64,000 bases of DNA. Origin: Pandoraea norimbergensis. GTDB lineage: Bacteria > Pseudomonadota > Gammaproteobacteria > Burkholderiales > Burkholderiaceae. Below the pieces are notes generated by a model. That model did no database searches, had not been told where the DNA came from, and saw nothing but the letters and a program-made list of their open reading frames with translations. A program made the position numbers and the translations under genes. This document shows positions 51,923-60,002 of this stretch, one piece after another. The first letter of the stretch is position 1. Each line of letters begins with the position of its first letter. The stretch is taken from positions 5,208,001 to 5,272,000 of the forward strand of contig NZ_CP013480.3 of NCBI RefSeq assembly GCF_001465545.3. The letters run 5' to 3'.

Positions 51923-52603
51923 ATGTCGCAAGCTGCCGATACCGATACCGCTACCGCTACCCGAGCGCACCACGCCGACTGGTATTTCGATTTCTCCTCG
52001 CCCTTCGCCTATCTCCAGTTCGAGCGCTTCGACACCCTGCCCCGCTCGCTCGCCATCGATCTCAAACCCATCGTGCTCGGGGCGATCCTCGTCCATGTGC
52101 AGACGCAAGGGCCCGCCGAGATTCCCGCCAAGCGCATCTTCACCTATCGCATGGCGCAATTTCGCGCAGAGCAGGACGGGATTGCGTTTCGCATGCCGCC
52201 CGTTCACCCGTTCCACCCGATTCGCGTCTTGCGGCTGGCCGTCGCGCTCGGGGCCACGCACGAGGTGGTGCGCACGATTTTTCGCTTTATCTGGGCGGAA
52301 GGGCGCGACGTCACCGACGAAGCGGGTTGGCGCGATCTGAGTGAACGGCTGGGACTGTCGCCGGAAGACGCGGCGGCACGCACCGACGCCCCCGAGGTCA
52401 AGGCCGGGCTGCGCGCAAACACCGAGGCGGCGATTGCTGCCGGGGTTTTCGGCGTGCCGACGTTTGCCTGCGACGGCGAGTTGTACTGGGGAGACGACGC
52501 TACGGTGCTGCTCAAGCACTGCCTGGCGCACCCGGAGTGGCTGCATTCGCCGGAAGTCGCGCGTTTGCAGCAAATCACGGTCGGTGTACGGCGCGAGCGC
52601 TGA
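51923..52603 (+). CDS. 2-hydroxychromene-2-carboxylate isomerase / DsbA-like thioredoxin-fold protein
   Basis: Soluble protein of 226 residues in the DsbA/HCCA-isomerase (GST kappa-like) family. After about 12 variable residues, ADWYFDFSSPFAYLQFERFDTL carries the catalytic Ser in the place of the thioredoxin active site. RIFTYRMAQFRAEQDGIAFRMPPVHPFHPIRVLRLAVAL, then AAIAAGVFGVPTFACDGELYWGDDATVLLKHCL, is the C-terminal signature. Relatives isomerise 2-hydroxychromene-2-carboxylate in naphthalene breakdown using glutathione, but many stand-alone copies have unknown substrates. ATG at 51923 has GGAGACCC before it. No aromatic pathway genes lie beside it. Confidence 0.88.
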   Translation: MSQAADTDTATATRAHHADWYFDFSSPFAYLQFERFDTLPRSLAIDLKPIVLGAILVHVQTQGPAEIPAKRIFTYRMAQFRAEQDGIAFRMPPVHPFHPIRVLRLAVALGATHEVVRTIFRFIWAEGRDVTDEAGWRDLSERLGLSPEDAAARTDAPEVKAGLRANTEAAIAAGVFGVPTFACDGELYWGDDATVLLKHCLAHPEWLHSPEVARLQQITVGVRRER

Positions 52604-52667
52604 CCGAAGCGCTATCGCTTGCGGTTCAGCACTGACAGGAAGGTAGCGCGAAGGTAACTTCGCCGCC

Positions 52668-53918
52668 TTACTTGCCCGCGCCCAGTATCAGCGGCAGCGG
52701 TACCGCATCGGCCATCGCCGCATAGCCGGCGTCGCTCGGATGGGTGCCGTCGCCGCTGTCGAGTCGCGGCAGCATCCGCGTCGGTTGCCCCGGATCGCGC
52801 AACGCCGCGTCGAAATCGATCACGCCATCGAACGCGCCGCCCGTACGCACCCAGTTATTGACGGCCTCACGCACCGCTTCGCGCTCGGGCGGCAGTTTGC
52901 CCGGCGGAATCGTGGTGCCCAGAATTCGCACCCCTCGGGCACGCGCCGCAGCGATCAGCGTTTGATAACCCGCGATCATCTCGGGGGCGGTGACGATCAC
53001 GTGTGGCACGTCGCAGTCGAGGCCCGCGTGCGGCGGCACGTAGCCGAAATTGATGTCGTTGATGCCGATCTGCACGACCACCGTGCGCACGCCCGGCTGC
53101 TCCAGCGCGTCGCGCCGGAAACGCGCCACGAGCCGCTCGCCGTAGCACGCCGAATCGTGCAGCAGGCGGTTGCCGCTGATGCCGAGATTGAGCACCGAGA
53201 TATCGCGCCGGCCAGCGGCGTCGAGACGGCGCGCCAGCACGTCAGGCCAGCGGTGATTGGCATTGATCGAGCTGCGCATGCCATCGGTAATCGAGTCGCC
53301 GATGGTGACGATGGCGTGTGCCGGTGTCGCCGGCACGACACTCACGCCGGCCAGCCACAGGGTATTGGTGAATTTGGTACGAAATGCGGTCGGCGCTTCA
53401 CTATCGACAAAGTCGCCCGCGCCGCTGAGAAATGCGGTCTGCTGGGCAATCTTGTGCCACGTAGTCGGCGTTTGCGCCTCACGCGTGAACAGGCTGATGG
53501 CCAGCGGCGCGCCCGCCCGAACCGTGATGGCGACCGGGTCGCTCTCGAGCGATGCGCCCGGCGCAATCTTCGCGACCGGCTGACCGCCGAAGGTCAGCGC
53601 GCGCAATGTCGACACATCGATCGCCGCCCCACGCACGGATGCCGCCACGCTTGCCCGCTCGATCACGAGCGGCTGTGTGCCATAGGCATTGGTGAAGCGC
53701 ACCCGCACTTCACCACCGGACAGGCTAGGATAAATGACCTGCCGCACCGTGCGGCCGCCAACGGCCGGCGCCCGGTTAAACGACGGCGCGGCGGGATGCT
53801 GCGCCACCGCCTGAGGTGCCGTGGCCCATGTGCCGACGCGCGTGTTCTGCGCAATCGCGGGCGACGCGCATAGCGTCAGGGCGGCCGTTGCCGCGAGAAC
53901 GTTGAGCGTGGAGAGCAT
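52668..53918 (-). CDS. Secreted SGNH/GDSL hydrolase
   Basis: Exported esterase or lipase-like hydrolase of about 416 residues. Signal peptide MLSTLNVLAATAALTLCASPAIA then QNTRVGTWATAPQAV. All four SGNH blocks are present: IVTIGDSITDG (Ser), GISGNRLL (Gly), VVQIGINDINFG (Asn) and DSGDGTHPSDAGYAAMAD (Asp and His). GTQPLVIERASVA and FTNTLWLAGVSV form an N-terminal beta-rich region typical of the larger rhamnogalacturonan-acetylesterase-like members. ATG at 53918 puts the signal peptide at the terminus; an ATG at 54017 would add 33 basic residues. Substrate unknown. Confidence 0.87.
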   Translation of the reverse strand: MLSTLNVLAATAALTLCASPAIAQNTRVGTWATAPQAVAQHPAAPSFNRAPAVGGRTVRQVIYPSLSGGEVRVRFTNAYGTQPLVIERASVAASVRGAAIDVSTLRALTFGGQPVAKIAPGASLESDPVAITVRAGAPLAISLFTREAQTPTTWHKIAQQTAFLSGAGDFVDSEAPTAFRTKFTNTLWLAGVSVVPATPAHAIVTIGDSITDGMRSSINANHRWPDVLARRLDAAGRRDISVLNLGISGNRLLHDSACYGERLVARFRRDALEQPGVRTVVVQIGINDINFGYVPPHAGLDCDVPHVIVTAPEMIAGYQTLIAAARARGVRILGTTIPPGKLPPEREAVREAVNNWVRTGGAFDGVIDFDAALRDPGQPTRMLPRLDSGDGTHPSDAGYAAMADAVPLPLILGAGK

Positions 53919-54307
53919 GGGGCGTGCGCGCAGTGAGGGCACGCACAAGACAGCGCGAACGCGGTGCAGACCGTCTTTGAGAGAAAACCGGAGCATCGGC
54001 GGTATCGGGAACATCAAGACATCAAGACATCAGGGGCATCGGGGGCATCGGGGGCATCGGAGACATCGATGACGGCGGCGCAGCAACGATCAACTCCGCC
54101 ACGGCACGCCGACGATAGCCGCCATTGTGCCTGATTGTGGCCGCCGGTAAGGACTTAGCGAGGACTTACATTGCCTTACCGCCGCGCAGCTAAACCGACT
54201 TCATCCGGTCGACGCGGCTGCCGTCACGAGCCGCCAAGCCTTGGCTGGCGGACCCGGCGTGCCGCGCCGCGATGAAGCGACTTGCCGACGCGTCCCGTCG
54301 GCGTGAA
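53919..54307. other. Intergenic region with short tandem repeats
   Basis: No gene seen in 389 bases between the SGNH gene and yfiB. Bases about 54010-54068 hold two runs of short repeats, ACATCAAG-type units and then GGGGGCATC-type units, each about three copies. The remainder is GC-rich and featureless. Confidence 0.6.
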
Positions 54308-54916
54308 TCAGCGCGTCGAAATCACGATGGCCACGCGCCGGTTCTGCGCCCGTCCGCTTGCCGTGCTGTTATCCGCAACCGGGTTGCGCTTGCCCGCGCC
54401 GACGGCTTGAATCCCCGCGCGTTGCATCCCCGAATCGACCAGCACAGCAGCGACGGCATCGGCACGGCGTGCGGAGAGTTGTTCGTTGTAGGTATCGCTG
54501 CCCACCGAGTCGGTATAGCCGTACACGCGCACCTCCGCGAGACCGACCTTCACGAGCGTCTGACCGATACGCATGACTGTCTGGCGCGCGGCGTCGCGCA
54601 GCACGAATTTGTCGGTATCGAACAGCACCGTGTCGGACAGGCCGAACTCCCAGCCTTCATCCGTCTGCACAAAGCCCTCGGACTTCAGTGCGGCGATCTG
54701 TTCCGCCGTGAGGCCATGCACCGGCGTGGTCTGGCAACCGGCAAGCGCGCCGACGCCGATCAGGCAGGTCAGCACGATCAGGCGACGGCCAAGCGTGCTC
54801 AAGTGTGTGAGATGTCGCGTGAAGTGTCGCGAAATGAAACGCGCGGCCCCTTCAATACCGGCATGAACCGGCGAAGTGCCCGGGCGCGATTGTGTGGTGT
54901 CAACTGCGAAGTTCAA
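54308..54916 (-). CDS. yfiB: OmpA-type lipoprotein, YfiB-like
   Basis: Outer-membrane lipoprotein with a peptidoglycan-binding OmpA domain. The lipobox VGALAGC lies at residues ~55-61, followed by a short linker and WEFGLSDTVLFDTDKFVLRDAARQTVMRIGQTLVKVGLAEVRVYGYTDSVGSDTYNEQLSARRADAVAAVLVDSGMQRAGIQAVGAGKRNPVADNSTASGRAQNRRVAIVIS, a full OmpA_C domain. In Pseudomonas YfiB sequesters YfiR and so frees the cyclase YfiN. The start is a TTG: 54916 has GGGGA before it, while TTG 54802 would give a compact signal peptide (STLGRRLIVLTCLIGVGALAGC). It is the third gene after yfiR and yfiN, 141 bases from yfiN. Confidence 0.85.
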   Translation of the reverse strand: MNFAVDTTQSRPGTSPVHAGIEGAARFISRHFTRHLTHLSTLGRRLIVLTCLIGVGALAGCQTTPVHGLTAEQIAALKSEGFVQTDEGWEFGLSDTVLFDTDKFVLRDAARQTVMRIGQTLVKVGLAEVRVYGYTDSVGSDTYNEQLSARRADAVAAVLVDSGMQRAGIQAVGAGKRNPVADNSTASGRAQNRRVAIVISTR

Positions 54917-54992
54917 GGTGATTCCCCATTGCGGTGTGTAATCCGGTCGTCGTTATCTTTATGGTGCTGCTTATTTTTCTGGTTGCTGCGCT

Positions 54993-55016
54993 TACTGCGG
55001 TACTGCGGTACTGCGT
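54993..55016. repeat. Three tandem 8-bp repeats between yfiN and yfiB
   Basis: TACTGCGG, TACTGCGG and TACTGCGT run without a break in the 141-base space between the two genes. Copy-number change would alter the yfiB leader. Confidence 0.75.
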
Positions 55017-55057
55017 GTGCTGCTTTGTTCTGATCATCTTAGGTGCTGCGCGCCACC

Positions 55058-56479
55058 TTATCCCTTGGGGCTTTCCGCAACATGCCAAGTGCCGACACCG
55101 GCACGCTTGGCCTGATACATCGCGGCGTCCGCCGCGCGCAACAGCGCCGGGGCGTCCGGGGCGTGCGTCGGGTACAGCGCCACACCGATACTCATCGACG
55201 TGACGATCTCGCCGCCACCGGGCAGCGCAATCGGCTTTTCCATGGCGACCAGCAGGCTCTGCGCGAGGCGCACGGCGTTCGACGTCTGGCGCACGCCGGG
55301 CAGCATCACGGCGAACTCGTCGCCCCCCAGACGCGCCACCAGATCCCCCTCTCGCAGCGGCTGCCGCAGGCGCTCGGCAATCGCCACGAGCACCGCATCC
55401 CCGGCGTCGTGCCCCTGGTGATCGTTGATCTCTTTGAAACGGTCGCTATCCAGATACAGCAGCGCGACGTGTGTGCCCAGTTCGTGGGCATCGACCAGCG
55501 CCTGCGCGAGCCGCGATTCGAAATAAGCCCGATTTGGCAAGCCGGTCAGTTGATCGTGATTGGCTTGATGGGCGAGCGTCGCATTCTGCGCACGCAGGTG
55601 GTTCTGCCAGCCTTCGAATTCATCGAGCAGCGCGTTGAAGTCGTCGCCCAGCTCCTTGAGTTCGGCAATGGGCGTGGCCGCCACGCGTTGATGAAACGCA
55701 CGCTCGCGCCGCACCGCGTGCGCCACTTCAGCCAGTGCGCGCAGCGGTTTGACGATATCGCGGTGCATGCGCTTTGCCAGCACCGTCGCCACGGCAAACG
55801 TCACCAGCAAACACGCCAGCACGCCGCCCACGCCACTCAATAGGAATACGAAGAATTGATGCCCTTGCCCCTGCACCTCGATATGACCGACGACGTCGCC
55901 GTCATGTCGAATCGGCAGCGTGACCGGCCCCGGCAACGCCACGTCGGCCACGGCGCGCTCCAGCGTCGCCAGTGCGCCGCCATCGGGCCGCCGCCACAGG
56001 GCAAATTGCGCGCCACGCGCATCGAGCACGCGCACCTGCACGACGTCCTCTTCATGAGCGATGAGGGCAATGGCTTCCTGCGCTGCCACGCGGTCACCGA
56101 ACACCACCGCCGCCTCGACGGTGTAGGCAAGCGAGCGGCCCAGCAGCAGCAGATTGTTCTCGGCATAGACACGCAGCGCGATCCACGCCACCAGCGTCAG
56201 CGAGACAGCGGCCAGCACCACGGCGGAGACAGCGAGACGCAAGTGAGTGCGGCGCAAGACACCTTGCAGCGATGGCCGACGGCGACGTCTGACGGGCGCA
56301 TCGGCGGCACTCGCAGGTGAGGACGATGACCGCTCGTGCAAGGCGCCGTTGACGTGAGTGTCGGTGGACGCATGGCCCGGCATCTCAGCCGACGACAGTC
56401 CGGCGAGGGGGGCTTGCGGCATGAAGGGGGCGTCGGGCGCGCCGGTCGGTGGGGGGATGGGGGGGCGTTGGATCGTCAT
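55058..56479 (-). CDS. yfiN: Membrane diguanylate cyclase YfiN/TpbB/DgcN-like
   Basis: Inner-membrane enzyme of 473 residues making c-di-GMP from two GTP. A Pro-rich N-terminus is followed by a first helix (LRLAVSAVVLAAVSLTLVAWIALRVYA) and a periplasmic CHASE8-like region (residues ~150-245, NNLLLLGRSLAYTVEAAVVFGDRVAAQEAIALI). A second helix, a HAMP linker (KPLRALAEVAHAVRRERAFHQRV) and a GGDEF domain complete it. That domain has NHDQLTGLPNRAYFESRL and the intact RLGGDEFAVML, with a fully conserved catalytic site and no RxxD inhibitory site seen. ATG 56479 overlaps the yfiR stop (ATGA). YfiR represses YfiN from the periplasm in the known system. Confidence 0.93.
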   Translation of the reverse strand: MTIQRPPIPPPTGAPDAPFMPQAPLAGLSSAEMPGHASTDTHVNGALHERSSSSPASAADAPVRRRRRPSLQGVLRRTHLRLAVSAVVLAAVSLTLVAWIALRVYAENNLLLLGRSLAYTVEAAVVFGDRVAAQEAIALIAHEEDVVQVRVLDARGAQFALWRRPDGGALATLERAVADVALPGPVTLPIRHDGDVVGHIEVQGQGHQFFVFLLSGVGGVLACLLVTFAVATVLAKRMHRDIVKPLRALAEVAHAVRRERAFHQRVAATPIAELKELGDDFNALLDEFEGWQNHLRAQNATLAHQANHDQLTGLPNRAYFESRLAQALVDAHELGTHVALLYLDSDRFKEINDHQGHDAGDAVLVAIAERLRQPLREGDLVARLGGDEFAVMLPGVRQTSNAVRLAQSLLVAMEKPIALPGGGEIVTSMSIGVALYPTHAPDAPALLRAADAAMYQAKRAGVGTWHVAESPKG

Positions 56480-57129
56480 GGTGTCCCCGGCTTGCGCGCC
56501 AGCTTCAGCACATTGGGGTGGACACGAACGCCGCTGCGCGCGACGGTGTCGAGGTTGATGTCGAAGGTCACACGATCGGCGTCGATGTTCAGGCAGAACA
56601 TCGTGCCAAGCGTGCACGAGTCATTGCGCTCGCTGATCGTGAGCATCGGGTGGCCGGCGATACTGCTCAGCACTTGCCGGCGTTCGGCGTCGCTCACGGC
56701 ACCGAGATAGAGGGCGTCGCACGAGGTGGCAACCGCGGGGTCGCCCACCGGCAGGCGTTGTGCCTCGACCGGCAGGCCGGCGCTCGGCAACGGGCCGGCG
56801 AGCAGATCGCGCGCATAGTCGGTGTTGCCGCTCACGCACAGCCGCACCTTGGCCGGCGTGGTGGGCCAGCGGGTGAAACTGATGATGCCCAGCACCACCT
56901 GCCGCACGTTGGCTTCGCGCGTGTTCGCCGTCGCGGACGCTGCCGGTGCTGCGGTAGCGCCTGACGCAACACCGCCGCCCGGCGCTTGCGCAGCAGCGGA
57001 CCCCATGGCGAGCCACCACAGGCATAGAAAATAAAGCGCGACACGCACACGTGCAAACCGGGGTACCTGCTGTGGGTGCCTTCCCCTCGATGCCGTGCTG
57101 CCCGTCAACGCGCAGACGCAATACAACAC
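56476..57129 (-). CDS. yfiR: YfiR-family periplasmic repressor of YfiN
   Basis: Periplasmic protein (DUF4154/YfiR) of about 217 residues that holds YfiN inactive until its disulfides or YfiB release it. The mature part begins near REANVRQVVLGIISFTRWP and continues KVRLCVSGNTDYARDLL, TSCDALYLGAVSDAERRQVLSSIAGHPMLTISERNDSCTLGTMFCLNIDADRVTFDINLDTVARSGVRVHPNVLKLAR, ending in the family consensus with conserved cysteines. GTG at 57129 is chosen as start because AAGGA lies five bases upstream and a basic stretch plus hydrophobic core (VALYFLCLWWLAMGSAAA) then forms a signal peptide; GTG 57048 is an alternative. First gene of yfiRNB. Confidence 0.88.
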   Translation of the reverse strand: MLYCVCALTGSTASRGRHPQQVPRFARVRVALYFLCLWWLAMGSAAAQAPGGGVASGATAAPAASATANTREANVRQVVLGIISFTRWPTTPAKVRLCVSGNTDYARDLLAGPLPSAGLPVEAQRLPVGDPAVATSCDALYLGAVSDAERRQVLSSIAGHPMLTISERNDSCTLGTMFCLNIDADRVTFDINLDTVARSGVRVHPNVLKLARKPGTP

Positions 57130-57501
57130 TGTAGTCCTTAACAATTGCGAATCACCGAATGTCGATCCCGCGGTGTGCCGCCAGCCCCCATTCGAGTCAG
57201 GCCGCATCATACCGAAGCCCCGAGTGCGAGGCCATATGAACGAGCGGGCAGGTAAGGTTTCCTTCACCGGCCCGGTTGGCACACCCCTCCCATTTTCGAC
57301 AGGCCACCCGCGCCTGCCGACATCGCACAGCATGCACGCGCGAACCCGTTTCCGAAAGCCCCGCCGCCTCCGCATTTTCCCTTGCACGCGCGCGCTTTTA
57401 CCGTGGCAGAATGGTGCACATAACCTTTTGAAAAACAAGGTAAATCGGGCGGCACAGATCGCTCGAAAATCAAGAGATTCGCGACGCCAGGGAGGTGTTG
57501 C
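57130..57501. other. Divergent control region between yfiRNB and the PAS-EAL gene
   Basis: About 370 bases without a credible gene, except the leader ORF that begins at its right edge. Promoters for both c-di-GMP units must lie here. I see no consensus sigma-70 pair and no long inverted repeat. Confidence 0.55.
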
Positions 57502-57552
57502 ATGCTGCTGTGGAAGTTTGTCATTCCCGGTGCTCGACGCGCGCGATCATGA
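57502..57552 (+). CDS. 16-residue leader ORF overlapping the PAS-EAL gene start
   Basis: ATG at 57502 is preceded by AGGGAGG (57489-57495) at an ideal six-base spacing and encodes MLLWKFVIPGARRARS. Its TGA (57550-57552) overlaps the ATG of the phosphodiesterase gene (57549) as ATGA. The main ATG has no ribosome site of its own, so its translation may depend on ribosomes finishing this leader. This is inference from layout; no homologue is known to me. Confidence 0.6.
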   Translation: MLLWKFVIPGARRARS

Positions 57553-59270
57553 ACGATCCGGTGCCGCGCCCAGTGCCCGACGTACAGGCCGAGTTGAGTC
57601 GCGCTGCGCTCGACAGTGCCCCCTATGCCATGTTCGTTTGCAACGACGACGGCATGATCGAGCGCATGAACACGGCGTTCACCCGCCTGACGGGCTATTT
57701 GCCCGAGCACCTTCTCGGTCAACGCAGCTTCCTCTCCCTGCTCGATCCCTCGGAACTCGCTCGCCGCCGCCTCCCCGCGCTAGCAAGCCTGTCCCCCAAC
57801 GAAGACGTGCCTTACGACGACGAGTGGCACCTGCTCACCCACGTGCGCAGCTGGCTGCCGATTCGTCTGGCGCTGTCGTGTGTGGAGCACGCGCCGGGCG
57901 AGCGCCGCTGGGTCGGCATCGTGCTCGATCTCTCGCAACAGGTTCAGGTCGCGTCCCGGCTCTGGTATGTCACCCACCACGACCCCGTCACCCGCCTGCC
58001 GAACCAGACCCTGCTGAACGAACGGCTCGAACTGGCCATCCATCGCTGCGCCCGCCAACAGGTCGGGCTGACGGTGCTGCTCGTCGAACTCGATCACCTT
58101 CGCAAGCTGCGCAGCACATTCGGCCCACCCACCGCCGAACTCGCGCTACGCATCGCCGCCGAGCGGCTGCGCGAGGCGAGCGGGCCGGAAGACGCGCTGG
58201 CATGCCTCGGCAGCAGCCAGTTCGTCATCGTGACGAACGAAACCGGCGACGCGGCCCGCCTGCTGGCATCGCGCATTCAGACGCGTCTCGCCCAATGGGC
58301 CGATGTCGACCAGAACCCGGTCGCCCTTGACGCCAGCATCGGCGCAGTGAGCTATCCCGAACACGGCAACACGCCGGAGACGCTGCTGCGGCGTGCCCAC
58401 CTTGCTCTCGCCGAGGCCAGTGCCAGTGGCGGCGGCATGCGCTTTTTCAGCAGCGAGATGGATGCTCAGGCACGCCGGCGCAATGAGCTGGAAAGCCTGC
58501 TGCGTGTAGCCGTGAACGAGCAGGCGCACTCGCAACTGCATCTGGTGTATCAGCCGCAGGTCAGTCTGGCGGATGGCGAGATTCGCAGCGCAGAAACGCT
58601 GCTGCGCTGGCGCAGTCCGGTGCGCGGTGCCGTCGGTCCGGCAGAATTCATCCCCATTGCGGAGACCTCCGGGCTGATTCTGCCGTTGGGCGAATGGGTG
58701 ATACAGACCGCGTGCCGGGAAGCGAGCCGACTGCTGCGGCGCTGCGGCCATTTGCCGCGCATCTCCGTGAACGTGTCGGCGCAGCAGTTTGCCCGGCAGG
58801 ACGTCGTGGGCATGGTCGAGCGCGCATTGCTCGCGCACGCGCTGGAACCCCGGCATCTGGAAATCGAAATCACGGAAACGGTGCTGCTGGGTGACTCCAG
58901 CGCCGCCGTCGGCACCCTGCGGGCTTTGCACGACATGGGCGTGGAGATTGCCGTCGACGATTTCGGCACGGGCTACGCAAGCCTCGCCTACCTCACACGC
59001 TTTCCCATCGACCGGCTGAAGATCGACCAGACCTTCGTGCGCGACATGCTCGTGCATCCGCCCAGCCTTGCCATCGTGAACGCGGTCATTGCCATGGCGC
59101 ACTCGCTCGGACTGCGCGTGACGGCCGAAGGCGTCGAAACACAGGCGCAGGCACAACGGTTGAAAGAACTGGGCTGCGACGAGGGCCAAGGATACTGGTT
59201 TGCACGGCCCATCGACATGCATGGGCTGTATCACATCGTGGCACCGCTAGGCAGCGGGGCACGCCGCTGA
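57549..59270 (+). CDS. PAS - degenerate GGDEF - EAL c-di-GMP phosphodiesterase
   Basis: Cytosolic protein of 573 residues. A PAS domain (residues ~18-130: DSAPYAMFVCNDDGMIERMNTAFTRLTGYLPEHLLGQ) is followed by a GGDEF domain whose signature is LGSSQF, so it is not a cyclase and may only bind GTP. The EAL domain (~320-570) keeps the active residues: SAETLLRWRS (E.L.R), RISVNVSAQQF, EIEITETVLL, AVDDFGTGYASLAYLTRFPIDRLKIDQTFV, AEGVET and DEGQGYWFARP. Hydrolysis of c-di-GMP to pGpG is expected. No membrane segments are present. Translation seems coupled to the 16-residue leader ORF. The gene is head-to-head with yfiRNB, whose YfiN makes the same messenger. Confidence 0.93.
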   Translation: MNDPVPRPVPDVQAELSRAALDSAPYAMFVCNDDGMIERMNTAFTRLTGYLPEHLLGQRSFLSLLDPSELARRRLPALASLSPNEDVPYDDEWHLLTHVRSWLPIRLALSCVEHAPGERRWVGIVLDLSQQVQVASRLWYVTHHDPVTRLPNQTLLNERLELAIHRCARQQVGLTVLLVELDHLRKLRSTFGPPTAELALRIAAERLREASGPEDALACLGSSQFVIVTNETGDAARLLASRIQTRLAQWADVDQNPVALDASIGAVSYPEHGNTPETLLRRAHLALAEASASGGGMRFFSSEMDAQARRRNELESLLRVAVNEQAHSQLHLVYQPQVSLADGEIRSAETLLRWRSPVRGAVGPAEFIPIAETSGLILPLGEWVIQTACREASRLLRRCGHLPRISVNVSAQQFARQDVVGMVERALLAHALEPRHLEIEITETVLLGDSSAAVGTLRALHDMGVEIAVDDFGTGYASLAYLTRFPIDRLKIDQTFVRDMLVHPPSLAIVNAVIAMAHSLGLRVTAEGVETQAQAQRLKELGCDEGQGYWFARPIDMHGLYHIVAPLGSGARR

Positions 59271-59386
59271 AACGTCACCGCCTCCGCCCTCACCGCATCA
59301 ACATGGCATAGTTGATTTGCCATTTTTTGGCACTTCCTGACAGGACATTGGCTCTCTAAGCTGAAGTCCTTTCCGGAGGATTCGCC

Positions 59387-59989
59387 ATGTTCAACGTTTC
59401 GAAACTCTCGCGTACAGCGCGCGTGCCCCGCTCGCCACGCACTACCCACGTGGCGCCGCTGATGGCACACCGCACCACCGGTGTCCTCGCGGCGTTGGGT
59501 ATCGCTGCCGCCGGTCTGGCCATGACACCCCCCGCGCAACGCGCGCTCCCGGGCTGGCTCGACACGTTCTGCACGCTGACGGCGAGCGCCACGACGGCCA
59601 TGATGGCAAGCGCATCGGCAGGCAATGATGCGGCTGCTCGTCCCGCCACCAAGCTCACGCCACTGTCGTGTGAGCCCTTGGCCAACGCCCCCGGCAAATC
59701 GGTCACGACGGCGATCGTGGAATTTCCGCCGCTCGCCTTCTCGCCGCCCCATCGTCATCCGGGCGCCGTGACTGCCGTCGTGATCGAAGGCACGATCCGG
59801 TCGCAACTCAATGCCGAGGTGCCCGTCACCTATCACGCGAATCAAACGTGGTTCGAGCCGCCGGGCACCCTGCACACGATGTCCGAAAACCCCGACCCGG
59901 TGCACTCGGCGCGTTTGCTCGCGTTCTTCGTGACGAACGAGAACTGCGGCCCGCTGACCATCTACGAACCGGCTGCCCAGCCTTCGTGA
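59387..59989 (+). CDS. Exported cupin-domain protein
   Basis: Protein of 200 residues. The N-terminal 50 residues contain a hydrophobic segment (TTGVLAALGIAAAGLAM) that may be a signal or anchor. The C-terminal cupin shows SVTTAIVEFPPLAFSPPHRHPGAVTAVVIEGTIRSQLN (metal-binding HRH and Glu region) and TWFEPPGTLHTMSENPDPVHSARLLAFFV (third His). Such small cupins bind metal, and many remain uncharacterised. GGAGG 8 bases before the ATG makes the start sure. It lies 14 bases from the stop of the convergent Bcr/CflA-type gene. Confidence 0.85.
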   Translation: MFNVSKLSRTARVPRSPRTTHVAPLMAHRTTGVLAALGIAAAGLAMTPPAQRALPGWLDTFCTLTASATTAMMASASAGNDAAARPATKLTPLSCEPLANAPGKSVTTAIVEFPPLAFSPPHRHPGAVTAVVIEGTIRSQLNAEVPVTYHANQTWFEPPGTLHTMSENPDPVHSARLLAFFVTNENCGPLTIYEPAAQPS

Positions 59990-60002
59990 TCCGCGTGTCC
60001 GA

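Noticed and set aside
54010..54068. Short repeats as a CRISPR-like or BIME-like element
   Set aside because: Units of 8-10 bases without spacers; a simple tandem repeat.
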